Assembly: GCF_016860545.1 (NCBI RefSeq)
Contig: NZ_BNEB01000001.1
Location: 496,001 to 560,000 of the forward strand
Direction: 5' to 3'
DNA: 64,000 nucleotides
DNA from: Streptomyces asoensis
GTDB taxonomy: Bacteria; Actinomycetota; Actinomycetes; Streptomycetales; Streptomycetaceae
Numbering within the stretch: position 1 is the first letter of the stretch; each line of letters starts with the position of its first letter. Shown here one piece after another: positions 16,310-24,741 of the stretch. The notes beneath the pieces are model-generated. The model made no database searches and was not told the DNA's origin. It was given only the letters and a program-made list of their open reading frames with translations. Both the position numbers and the translations under genes were made by a program.

Positions 16310-16520
16310 CTTATTGCGTCAGAGCCTTTTTCGATCTCTGACGAATCTCGGATCGGCGACCACCTGTTGTGTGGCCGCCCGATCTTTCAAAAGGCCCAGG
16401 CCGGCCTTTCCATCATTCACACGGCGTTGTCTTTCCGCTGCCCGCCGCACGGCGCACACCTGTGCGCGGAGCGGCGCACGGGGCAGCGGTGTCCGTCACG
16501 AGATGCATCAGGGAAGCGCG

Positions 16521-17522
16521 TTGAGGCATGCGATTCTGGGTGCCGGGGGAGTCGGTCTCGCCCTCGGAGCGGCGCTGGCCCGCGCGGGCCACGAGGTCGT
16601 GCTGGTGATGCGGGAGTCCTCACGGACCCGCTACCGCGGCGTGATCGACGTCCACAGCGCACTGCACGGCGACCTCTCCGCCGAGGCACGGGCGGTGGAG
16701 CGGCTCGACGAGCCGGTCGACGTCCTGTGGGTCACGGTGAAGGCACCCGCGCTGCCCGCCGCCCTGGCCCGGGTCGCCCCGCGACTGACCCCGGACTCGG
16801 TCGTCCCCCTGCTCAACGGGCTCGACCATCCGCGGGCGCTGCGGGAAAGGTTCGGGGCCCGCCAGCTCGTCGGTGCGATCCTCATCGAGGCGGAACGCAC
16901 CGCGCCCGGCCGGGTCACCTGGAACTCCCTGTACGCCGACATCAGCCTCGCGACCACAGCGGCGGGCACGGGCACGGACGCCCGGACCGTCGCGGGTTCC
17001 GGAGAGGCAACCGAGGCAAGGGACGGTGAACGGCGGCTTGCCCGGCTTGCCGGGCTTCTCGCCGGCGCCGGCCTCGGCTGCACCCCGCGGCGGGATCCGG
17101 CGAGCGTCCTGTGGCACAAGCTGGTCCTCCTGCTGCCGCTGGCGCTGGCCACCACCGCGGCCGACGGCCCCCTCGGCATCGTCCGCCGACGTCCCGAACT
17201 GGCCGCCCTGCTGCGCGACGCCGCCCGGGAGGCCTGCGCCGTCGCCGCGGCGGACACCGTCGTCGTCGACGACCGGAACCTGCTGCACACCCTGGACACC
17301 CTGCCCGGCCGGACCGACACCTCCCTGCACCGGGACGTCACCGCCGGGGTCAGGCCGACCGAACTCGCCGCGCTCACCGAACCGGTGCTGCGCCGCGCCC
17401 GTGACCACAGCGTGTCCGTACCCGCGCTGGCCGAACTGGCGCGCAGGGCCGCCGAACAGGAGCGGCGGGTGGAGCCTCCCGCACCGCACCGATCCATCCA
17501 TCGCAAGGGAGAAACGTCATGA
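16521..17522 (+). CDS. Ketopantoate-reductase-like NAD(P)-dependent oxidoreductase (marK position)
   Basis: 333 residues of the PanE/ApbA family. It opens MRHAILGAGGVGLALGAALARAGHEVVLV, a Rossmann fold with GxGGxG. The catalytic Lys of the family is likely in WVTVKAPALPAAL, and NGLDHPRALRERFG matches the conserved Asn-Gly loop. The C-terminal domain follows SVLWHKLVLLLPLALATT. TTG 16521 is chosen because AGGGAAG sits about 5 bases upstream and the sheet begins at once; the ATG at 16503 would add six residues. In a cluster, such enzymes reduce 2-keto or beta-keto groups rather than make pantoate. Its stop overlaps the ACP start (ATGA 17519-17522). The substrate is unknown; action on a ketone of the polyketide part is an inference. 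Confidence 0.7.
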   Translation: MRHAILGAGGVGLALGAALARAGHEVVLVMRESSRTRYRGVIDVHSALHGDLSAEARAVERLDEPVDVLWVTVKAPALPAALARVAPRLTPDSVVPLLNGLDHPRALRERFGARQLVGAILIEAERTAPGRVTWNSLYADISLATTAAGTGTDARTVAGSGEATEARDGERRLARLAGLLAGAGLGCTPRRDPASVLWHKLVLLLPLALATTAADGPLGIVRRRPELAALLRDAAREACAVAAADTVVVDDRNLLHTLDTLPGRTDTSLHRDVTAGVRPTELAALTEPVLRRARDHSVSVPALAELARRAAEQERRVEPPAPHRSIHRKGETS

Positions 17523-17827
17523 CAGCCGGTTCGGGCGAGACACGGGACGACACCCTCGAAGCGATCCTCAAGGAGATCCTCGTCGAGGACCTCTTCCTGG
17601 ACGTGCCCACCGAACGCATCGGGGACGACGACGGCCTCCAGGACGTGCTGGGACTGGACTCCCTCGGCTTCGTGGAGCTGCGCGCCCAGTGCGAGCAGCG
17701 CTTCGGCGTCGCCATCACGGACGCCGAGTTCACCCCGCTGCACTTCCACTCGGTGCGCACGGTCGCCGATCTCGTGCGCACCCTGCGTACGGGCGCCTCC
17801 GGCGAGCACCTGGCGGTCCCGCAGTGA
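17519..17827 (+). CDS. Discrete acyl carrier protein (marL position)
   Basis: 102 residues with the attachment motif LGLDSLGFVELRAQCEQRFG; Ser48 is the phosphopantetheine site. The D-S-L form and the preceding acidic stretch mark it as an acyl type, unlike the GGHSL peptidyl domain encoded at 15427-15816. It probably carries the polyketide intermediates handled by the two ketosynthases. It overlaps the reductase upstream and the NRPS downstream by 4 bp each. Confidence 0.9.
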   Translation: MTAGSGETRDDTLEAILKEILVEDLFLDVPTERIGDDDGLQDVLGLDSLGFVELRAQCEQRFGVAITDAEFTPLHFHSVRTVADLVRTLRTGASGEHLAVPQ

Positions 17828-20800
17828 GAGAACGGGCCTCCTCCGAGCAGTTGGACGTCTGGCTCGCCTGCCAGCGCGAACCGGAGTCCGACCGCTACAA
17901 CGTCACCGTCGACCTGGAGTTCACCCCGGCCGTCGACGTACCGGCGCTGCGTGCCGCGCTGGCCGACGTGCTGGCCGCCCATCCGGCGCTGCGCTGTGCC
18001 TTCGTCACCGAGGGCGGCGAGCTGTGGCGCACCGCCGAGGCCGACCCGCCGATGGCGTTCGTCACCGACCGGCTTCCCGGCCACTACGACCGCGCGCAGG
18101 CCCTCGCCCGCGCGGTCGTGGCCGGCCGCGCGCCCTTCGACCTGGCCACGGCGCCGCTGCTGCGGGCGACGCTGGTGGCCGGGGAGGGTGGCGGGCTGCT
18201 CGCCGTGACCATGCATCACATCGTCTCCGACGGCTGGTCCAGCCGGATCCTCGCCGAGGACCTGGTGGCGGCGTACCGCACCCGGACGTCGAGCGACCCG
18301 GCCCCGGCCACATCGTCCGGTGCCGGCACCGCTGACGGCCTCGGCACCGGCACCCGTGCCGGCCGCCGCGACATCGATGCCACCGGGGATTCCGGTGCCG
18401 CCGCGGACGCGGACACCGATCCGGACGCGGACGCCGAGGCCGAGGCGTACTGGACCTCCGTCCTGCGCGACGCTCCCGCCTCGCTCGCGCCCCCGCACGA
18501 CCTGGTGCCGCAGGACGGCTTCCCCGGTCCCTCCGGCCGCGTCGAGGTGCCTCTGCCCGCCGAGCTGCACGCGGGGGTCCAGGCGCTGGCCGCCGCCGAA
18601 CGCGGCTCCCCCGCCGTCGTCCTGCTCGCCGCCTGGTCCGTGCTGCTGCACGCGTGGGCCGGGGAGCCGGAGGGCACCTTCGGCATGGTCTTCGCCGGCC
18701 GCCGGTACGCCGACGCCGAGCGCGTCGACCTGTTCAGCCGTGCGCTGCCGATGCGCGACCGGACCTCCCCCGACGACCGCTTCGTGGAGGTGGCGGGCCG
18801 CCTGCGCGAGCAGATGCTCGACGCCATGGAACACGCCCACCTGCCCGTGCGGCGGCTGCGGGCGATCCGCAGCGAGCAGGCGGACGGGCCGGGCGTCGAG
18901 CGGACGGTCTTCATGTACACCCCCGCCTACGAGGACGAGTGGCGGGCCGGCGAGGTGACCGTCCGCCGCTTCGACCACCCCGACGAGACGACGAAGTACG
19001 AGTTCTCGGTCAACGTGCTGGAGGGCTCCTCCGGTACCCGGCTGTGCGTCTACTACGACACCGCCCGCTACCTGCCCGCCACCGCGCAGCTGTTCGCCGA
19101 GGAGCTGCGCGAGTTGCTGGCCCGCGCCGTGGCCGCCCCCGACAGCACCTGCGGGGACCTCCTCGCGGCCTGCGACCCGGGCCTGTCGGAGGTCGCCGCG
19201 CACGGCGCGCCCGTCGCGTCGCCGGCTCCGGGCATCCCGGAGCTGGTCCTGCGGCACGCCGCCGCCCGCCCGGACGCCGTCGCCGTACGCCATGGCGAGC
19301 GCACCCTCGGCTACGGCGAACTGGCCGCCCGCGCGGGCGAGGTGGCCGGATGGCTGCGCGACCGGGGCGTCGGGCCCGGCGACACCGTGGCGCTGCTGCT
19401 CGCCCCCGGCCTCGAGACGCCGGTGTTCTGGCTGGCGTCCGCCCTGGCCGGCGCCGCCTATCTCCCCCTGGACCCCGCCTATCCGCGGGCCCAGCTCCAG
19501 CTGATCGTGGACGACGCCCGTCCCGCGGTCCTCGTCGCCGACCCGGACTGCGGACAGGCCCTCGACGTGCCGGAGGGCACCGCCGTACCGGTGGGCGAGG
19601 CGCTCGCGCGGGCCCGCGGCCGGTCCGCGCCCGAGATCGCGTACGACGACACCGCGACCCTCTGCGTCCTCTACACCTCCGGCACCACCGGCCGGCCCAA
19701 GGGGGTCGTCCTGCCGCACCGCGGGCTGGCCCGGCTCTTCGTCCGGCCCGATTTCCTCCCGCTGGACGAGACGGACGTCGTCGCGCAGCTGTGCCCGCTC
19801 AACTTCGACGGCGCCAGCTACGAGATCTGGGGCGCCCTCACGCACGGCGCGCAGCTGGTCGTCCTCGACAAGCACCTGGTGCTCAGCCCCCGCGAGATGC
19901 GCACGGTGGTCCGTCAGCGCGGGGTGACCACACTGCTGGTGACGACACCGCTGCTCAACCGGATCATCGAGGACGCCCCGGACCTGCTCCAGTCGCTGCG
20001 GCGGGTGTACTTCGGCGGCGAACTCATCTCCGTACGGCACATGCGCCGTGCGCTGCGCTGGTCCCGGCCGGGCGTGCTGCTGCACAGCTACGGCCCCACC
20101 GAGAACTCCTTCACCTCCACCTGGTTCCCGATCACCGACCTCGCGCCGGACGCCAGGACGGTCCCGATCGGCCGACCGGTGCCCGGCACCGAGGTACGGG
20201 TGGTGCAGGAGGGCGGCACCCGCCCGGTGCCGCGCGGGGTTCCGGGTGAACTCCTGCTCGGTGGCGCGGGGTTGGCCGACGGCTATCTGAACGCGCCCGG
20301 GATGACGGCGGACCGGTTCGTCACCGACGGCACGACGCGCCTCTACCGGACCGGCGACCGGGTGCGCTGGCGCCCGGACGGCCTGCTGGAGTTCATCGGC
20401 CGCAACGACAACCAGGTGAAGATCCGCAGCCAGCGCGTCGAACTCGGCGAGGTGGAGGCGGTGCTGGACGCGCATCCGGCCGTCGAGTCGGTCTTCGTCA
20501 CGACGCGTGTCAACCGGCGCGACGAGAAGGAGATCGTGGCCTACGCGGTGGCCGCGCCCGGCACGGACGCCGACGAGCTCGTCCGGCACGCCCGGATGCG
20601 GCTGCCCGCGTTCGCCGTGCCCAGCCATCTTCTGCTGGTCGGAGAGCTGCCGCTCACCCCGACCGGCAAGATCGACCGGCGCCGGCTGCCGGACCCGGAG
20701 GGAACGCCCCCGGCCGCTCGGCCCGACCCCGCTGCGGTCGCCGCCCCGGCCCGCGCACCACAACCGCCTTCCGCGGCGTCCGCGCCCTCCGACGTGTCCG

Positions 20801-21930
20801 TGCCCTCCGTGACGGAAGGGGTGCGGGCGGCCTGGCGGGCGGTGCTCGAGCACGACGGATTCGGGCCCGACCGCAACTTCTTCGACGCCGGCGGCCATTC
20901 ACTGCTGCTGGTCGCGTTGCGGGAGCATCTGCGGCTGACCACCGGCGCCGACGTACCGGTCATCGACCTGCTGCGCCATGTCACGGTGCGCGACCAGGCC
21001 CGCCTGATCGCCACGGCTCACCGGCCCGCGGACGGGACGGCGGCCCCGGCCGGTGTCGTGCCCCGAAAGCCGCTCGACCGCACACCGCCGGTGGCGGCCG
21101 GCACGGCGCCGGTGCCGGCTCCCGGGCCGCGGATCGTCGCCCTGTCCGCCGCCACCGCCGAAGCACTCGCCGTCGCCCGCGAACGGCTGGCCGCCCATCT
21201 GGAGGCGAACCCGCACCTGGCCCTGGCCGACGTGGCCCACACGCTGGCGACGGGCCGCCGGCACTTCGGCCACCGATGCGCCGTCGTGGCGTCCGACCCG
21301 GCCGAGGCGGTACGCGCCCTGCGGGCCCCGCACACCACGACGCCCGCCGCCCCCGGTTCGCCCCCGGCCGTGGTGTTCGCCTTCGCGGACGCCCCGCCGG
21401 ACGGCGCCGACCGGGACACCGGACCGCTCACCCGCCAACTGCGCTCGACCGCCCGGTTCGCCGAACGGGGCGTGACCCCGGCGGCGGTGTACGGCGTGGG
21501 GACGGGACGGTTCGCGGCCGCGGTGGTGAGCGGCGCGCTCACGGCCGAGGAGGGCGAACGGCTGGCGGCCGACGGAGCCGCCGCGCGGGTCCCCGTCCCC
21601 CGCCGCCCCACCCTGCTGTGGTCCACCGCACTGGGTCCGCTGCTCCCCGACGGACCGGCCCCGCAGGAACAGCATCTGTCGGCCGAGGCCGAGCCCGCCA
21701 AGCTGCTCCGGGCGGCCGGTGACCGGCTCGGCGAGGTGGCCGTCCTCGGCATCTCGGCCGCGGACCCCGACGAACGGGCCCTGCTGGCGGCCGTCGCCGG
21801 CCTGTGGTGCCAAGGCGCCGAGGTCCGGCTGACACCGCCGGGCCCGGCCCGCCGGCTGCGGCTGCCCGGCCACCCCCTGTCCTGGGCGCTCCCGTCGCCC
21901 TCCGCGTACCCGCTCCCCGCACAGTCCTGA
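17824..21930 (+). CDS. NRPS, C-A-T plus acyltransferase-like tail (marM position)
   Basis: 1368 residues. The condensation domain (about 1-430) has the active motif HHIVSDGWS (131-139); a variable insertion of low-complexity Ala/Gly/Asp lies around 160-205. The adenylation domain (about 460-955) has LYTSGTTGRPKG (616-627), FDGASYEIWG with the amino-binding Asp, YGPTENSF, YRTGDRVRWRPDG, and catalytic Lys949 in TPTGKID. The T domain carries Ser1026 in DAGGHSLLL. After it, residues about 1085-1368 read like the ketosynthase-to-acyltransferase linker (LSAATAEALAVARERLAAHL, LADVAHTLATGRRHFGHR) followed by a degenerate AT. GxSxG is replaced by VYGVGTGRFAAAVVSG and the FPGQG loop by FAFADAP. It would select the modified tryptophan and condense it with S-methylcysteine; A-domain specificity is not proven here. 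The tail is probably a non-catalytic docking region. Confidence 0.85.
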   Translation: MRERASSEQLDVWLACQREPESDRYNVTVDLEFTPAVDVPALRAALADVLAAHPALRCAFVTEGGELWRTAEADPPMAFVTDRLPGHYDRAQALARAVVAGRAPFDLATAPLLRATLVAGEGGGLLAVTMHHIVSDGWSSRILAEDLVAAYRTRTSSDPAPATSSGAGTADGLGTGTRAGRRDIDATGDSGAAADADTDPDADAEAEAYWTSVLRDAPASLAPPHDLVPQDGFPGPSGRVEVPLPAELHAGVQALAAAERGSPAVVLLAAWSVLLHAWAGEPEGTFGMVFAGRRYADAERVDLFSRALPMRDRTSPDDRFVEVAGRLREQMLDAMEHAHLPVRRLRAIRSEQADGPGVERTVFMYTPAYEDEWRAGEVTVRRFDHPDETTKYEFSVNVLEGSSGTRLCVYYDTARYLPATAQLFAEELRELLARAVAAPDSTCGDLLAACDPGLSEVAAHGAPVASPAPGIPELVLRHAAARPDAVAVRHGERTLGYGELAARAGEVAGWLRDRGVGPGDTVALLLAPGLETPVFWLASALAGAAYLPLDPAYPRAQLQLIVDDARPAVLVADPDCGQALDVPEGTAVPVGEALARARGRSAPEIAYDDTATLCVLYTSGTTGRPKGVVLPHRGLARLFVRPDFLPLDETDVVAQLCPLNFDGASYEIWGALTHGAQLVVLDKHLVLSPREMRTVVRQRGVTTLLVTTPLLNRIIEDAPDLLQSLRRVYFGGELISVRHMRRALRWSRPGVLLHSYGPTENSFTSTWFPITDLAPDARTVPIGRPVPGTEVRVVQEGGTRPVPRGVPGELLLGGAGLADGYLNAPGMTADRFVTDGTTRLYRTGDRVRWRPDGLLEFIGRNDNQVKIRSQRVELGEVEAVLDAHPAVESVFVTTRVNRRDEKEIVAYAVAAPGTDADELVRHARMRLPAFAVPSHLLLVGELPLTPTGKIDRRRLPDPEGTPPAARPDPAAVAAPARAPQPPSAASAPSDVSVPSVTEGVRAAWRAVLEHDGFGPDRNFFDAGGHSLLLVALREHLRLTTGADVPVIDLLRHVTVRDQARLIATAHRPADGTAAPAGVVPRKPLDRTPPVAAGTAPVPAPGPRIVALSAATAEALAVARERLAAHLEANPHLALADVAHTLATGRRHFGHRCAVVASDPAEAVRALRAPHTTTPAAPGSPPAVVFAFADAPPDGADRDTGPLTRQLRSTARFAERGVTPAAVYGVGTGRFAAAVVSGALTAEEGERLAADGAAARVPVPRRPTLLWSTALGPLLPDGPAPQEQHLSAEAEPAKLLRAAGDRLGEVAVLGISAADPDERALLAAVAGLWCQGAEVRLTPPGPARRLRLPGHPLSWALPSPSAYPLPAQS

Positions 21931-21942
21931 AGGAAGGTCCGC

Positions 21943-22956
21943 ATGCCGCACGTACGTGGCGAAGCCGCCGTTCTCGTCGAACCCGGGCGTCTGGAGGTGG
22001 CGGAGGTCGCCTTCCGGGAGCCGGCCGAGGGCGAGGTCCTCGTCCGCAACACCGTGGCCGCCATCTGCGGCAGCGATGTGCACCGGGTGCGCGCCGAGTC
22101 CCCCTTCTTCCGGGACATGCGCGACCACCCCTACCCCTGCCCGGCCGGATACCCGGGGCACGAGGGGGTCGGCGAGGTCGTGGAGAGCCGGTCGGCCCGT
22201 TTCTCGCCCGGTGACCTGGTGCTCACCGTGCCCAACCACGCCTACATGGCGTCGTTCGCCCGCTACCAGACCATCGCCGACCGGTTCCTGCTGCCGGTGA
22301 CGGGCACCGGGGCGCCGACCGTCCAGCTGATGGCGCAGCAGCTGGGGACGGTCGTCTTCGCGCTGAATCGGTTCTGGCCGGAGCCGGTGCCGGAGGGGTC
22401 CACGGCCGCCGTCGTCGGCGTCGGTTCGGCGGGCCTGCTCTTCCAGCAGCTGCTCAAGCACCGCGGGTTCGAGAAGGTCGTCGCCGTCGACCTGGAGCCG
22501 GGACGGCTGGCGGTGGCCCGTTCCCTGGGCGCGGACGCCACCGTGCACGTGCCCGGGCAGAGCGCCGAGGAGGTCGTCATGGAGGCGACCGGCGGCAAGG
22601 GCGCCGACCTGGTCGTCGAAGCGGCCGGCACCGACGGGGCGCGCGCGCACGCCATGCGGATGGTCGGCCAGCACGGCCGGCTGGGCTTCTTCGGCATGCC
22701 CGAGGACTACGACATGCGCATCCCGTACGCCCATCTCTTCGTCCGCCAGGCGCAGTTGATCACCGCGGTCGGCGGCGCCCAGCTGGAACCGGGGCTCCCG
22801 TCCTTCCGGACCGCCCTGGAACTGATCGGGGACGGCTCGATCAAGGTCGACGACCACATCACCCACACCTTCGACATCAAGAACGTCGCGGACGCCTTCG
22901 ACCTCGCGCACACCCGGCAGGACGACGTCGTCAAGATCGCGCTCACTTTCGGCTGA
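21943..22956 (+). CDS. Zinc-type medium-chain dehydrogenase (marN position)
   Basis: 337 residues of the MDR alcohol dehydrogenase family. Catalytic zinc ligands are visible as Cys42 and His47 in CGSDVH and His73-Glu74 in PGHEGVGEVV. The nucleotide fold has VVGVGSAGLLFQQLL. The structural four-Cys zinc lobe is missing; its place holds PNHAYMASFARYQTIADRFLL. Typical activities are alcohol oxidation or carbonyl reduction with NAD(P). The context between the NRPS and a ketosynthase suggests redox work on the polyketide moiety. GAAGGAAGG precedes the ATG by 6-7 bases, and the gene follows the NRPS by only 12 bp. Confidence 0.8.
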   Translation: MPHVRGEAAVLVEPGRLEVAEVAFREPAEGEVLVRNTVAAICGSDVHRVRAESPFFRDMRDHPYPCPAGYPGHEGVGEVVESRSARFSPGDLVLTVPNHAYMASFARYQTIADRFLLPVTGTGAPTVQLMAQQLGTVVFALNRFWPEPVPEGSTAAVVGVGSAGLLFQQLLKHRGFEKVVAVDLEPGRLAVARSLGADATVHVPGQSAEEVVMEATGGKGADLVVEAAGTDGARAHAMRMVGQHGRLGFFGMPEDYDMRIPYAHLFVRQAQLITAVGGAQLEPGLPSFRTALELIGDGSIKVDDHITHTFDIKNVADAFDLAHTRQDDVVKIALTFG

Positions 22957-22968
22957 CGGAGGACAGGC

Positions 22969-24210
22969 ATGTCGGAACTCGCCGTGCACTCGGCCCCGGT
23001 CGCCGTCATCGGCGTCGGCGGCCGCTTCGCCGAGGCGCCCGACGTCGGGGCGTTCTGGAACAACCTCGTGGCGGGCCGGGACTGCTTCCGGCGCGAGCCG
23101 GTCCCGGTCGTGGAGGACCTGGGCGAGGACCGGCTGCGGGTCCACTCGTGGGGGATCGCCCCGCACCGGGACACCTACGACCACACGCTCGTCGGCGTCG
23201 AGGGCCTGGACCCGCAGCACGGCATCCTCCAGGAGTCGCTGTGGCAGGCGGCGGAGGACGCGGGGGTCAGGCTGTCGGCGATCGCCGACCGGACCGCCGT
23301 CTACGCCGGCTGCGCCCGCACCAAGCACGTACCGCGGGCCGCCTTCGACGACGTGGTGCAGGTCGACCCGACGTTCGCCGGGCCGTACTTCTCCTACCTC
23401 CAGGACCTGTGGGGCGAGTCGCTGATGCTGGACTCGGCGTGCGCCACCTCCACGGTGGCCGTACAGCTCGCCTGCCAGAGCCTGCGGGCGCACGCCTGTG
23501 ACTACGCGCTGGCCGGGGCGGTGGCCGTCCAGGAGGACGCGGACGGCTCCTATCTGCGGACCCCGCGCAGCATCTACTCCACCGAGGGCATCGTGCGCCC
23601 CTTCGACCGCCGTCACAACGGGGTGGTGCCCGGCGACGGCTCCGGGGCCGTCCTGCTGCGCAGACTGGACGACGCCCTGCGCGACGGCGATCCGGTCTAC
23701 GCCGTCATCCGGGGCGGCGCCGTCACCAACGACGGGCGGGCCAAGCCCGGTTTCGTGATCCCCGGCGTCGACGGCAAGGTCCGCGCGGTGCGCCGGGCAC
23801 TGGAGGCGGCCGGGCTGACCGGGGCCGACGTCGACTACGTCGAGACGCACGGCGTCGGCATCCCGCTGAACGACCAGATCGAGGCGACCGCGCTGATCGA
23901 GGCCCTCGGCACCGACGGGCCCCCGGTGGCGGTCGGCTCGGTGAAGGCCTCGGTCGGCCACTGCGACACCGCCGCCGGCATGGCGGCCCTGATCAAGACC
24001 TGTCTCGCGATCGACCGCGGCTTCCTGCCCGCGACCCCGAACACCGAGGTCCCCATCGAGGAGTTCACCGGGCGCGGCGAACGCTTCGGCATCCTTCCCG
24101 AAGGCCGTCCCTGGCCCACGAACGGCCGCCCACGCACGGCCGGCCTGATGTCGGCCGGCGTGGGCGGCACCAACGCCTTCCTCGTCCTCGAGGAAGCCCC
24201 CGCTCACTGA
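22969..24210 (+). CDS. PKS-type ketosynthase, stand-alone (marO position)
   Basis: 413 residues that look like an excised modular PKS ketosynthase. Motifs are Cys158 in LDSACATSTVAVQLACQSL, His294 in VETHGVGIPLNDQIEA, and Lys325-His331 in GSVKASVGHCDTAAGMAAL. Modular KS signatures also present are VAVIGVGGRF at the start and ESLWQAAEDAG. All catalytic residues are intact. It differs from the FabF-like first gene, so the cluster uses two unlike ketosynthases, perhaps one for loading a peptidyl intermediate and one for extension. It is 12 bp after the dehydrogenase with a GGAGGA ribosome site. Confidence 0.85.
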   Translation: MSELAVHSAPVAVIGVGGRFAEAPDVGAFWNNLVAGRDCFRREPVPVVEDLGEDRLRVHSWGIAPHRDTYDHTLVGVEGLDPQHGILQESLWQAAEDAGVRLSAIADRTAVYAGCARTKHVPRAAFDDVVQVDPTFAGPYFSYLQDLWGESLMLDSACATSTVAVQLACQSLRAHACDYALAGAVAVQEDADGSYLRTPRSIYSTEGIVRPFDRRHNGVVPGDGSGAVLLRRLDDALRDGDPVYAVIRGGAVTNDGRAKPGFVIPGVDGKVRAVRRALEAAGLTGADVDYVETHGVGIPLNDQIEATALIEALGTDGPPVAVGSVKASVGHCDTAAGMAALIKTCLAIDRGFLPATPNTEVPIEEFTGRGERFGILPEGRPWPTNGRPRTAGLMSAGVGGTNAFLVLEEAPAH

Positions 24211-24267
24211 GCATCCGTCAGTTCTTTTTTCCGCACCGGTCTTCCGAGGCCCTACCGAGGAGCACGC

Positions 24268-24696
24268 ATGTCCGTCACCGCCGACCTCTACATCGAGGTC
24301 AAGAACTTCTACGCCCGTCAGATGCGCGTCCTGGACGACCTGGACATCGAGCGTTTCACCGCCACCTTCACCGAGGACGGCTCGGTCGCCCACCCCCACC
24401 GCGGCGAGAAGGTGGAAGGCCGCGAGGCGATGCGCGCCAAGATGAAGAGCATGCTCCCGATGTACGAGGGGCTCGTCACCCGGCACTGGTTCGACCACTT
24501 CCTGATCGAACAGACCGAGGGCGACGGCCTGCGGGTCACCTACTACTCGCTGGTGACCCAGACGAACACGCAGGACGAGGTCCACTTCTTCTCCTCCTCC
24601 AGCGTCGAGGACCAGATGGTGCGCGAGGAAGGCGAACTGCGCATCCGGGAGCGGGTCATCCACCGCGACAACCCCAAGTACGGCCGGGTGATCTGA
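24268..24696 (+). CDS. SnoaL/NTF2-like protein (marP position)
   Basis: 142 residues with the NTF2/SnoaL cone fold pattern: an N-terminal helix pair (YIEVKNFYARQMRVLDDLD), FTATFTEDGSVAHP, then alternating strands ending RVIHRDNPKYG. Members act as polyketide cyclases, isomerases or dehydratases; SnoaL itself is an aldol cyclase. Here cyclisation of a short polyketide to the cyclopentenone is a reasonable but unproven role. It also resembles ring-hydroxylating dioxygenase beta subunits in shape, but no alpha subunit is present. Confidence 0.7.
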   Translation: MSVTADLYIEVKNFYARQMRVLDDLDIERFTATFTEDGSVAHPHRGEKVEGREAMRAKMKSMLPMYEGLVTRHWFDHFLIEQTEGDGLRVTYYSLVTQTNTQDEVHFFSSSSVEDQMVREEGELRIRERVIHRDNPKYGRVI

Positions 24697-24741
24697 CCCC
24701 TTCCCCCACATCCGTGAACCGCTGAAGGAGGGGCACAGCAG

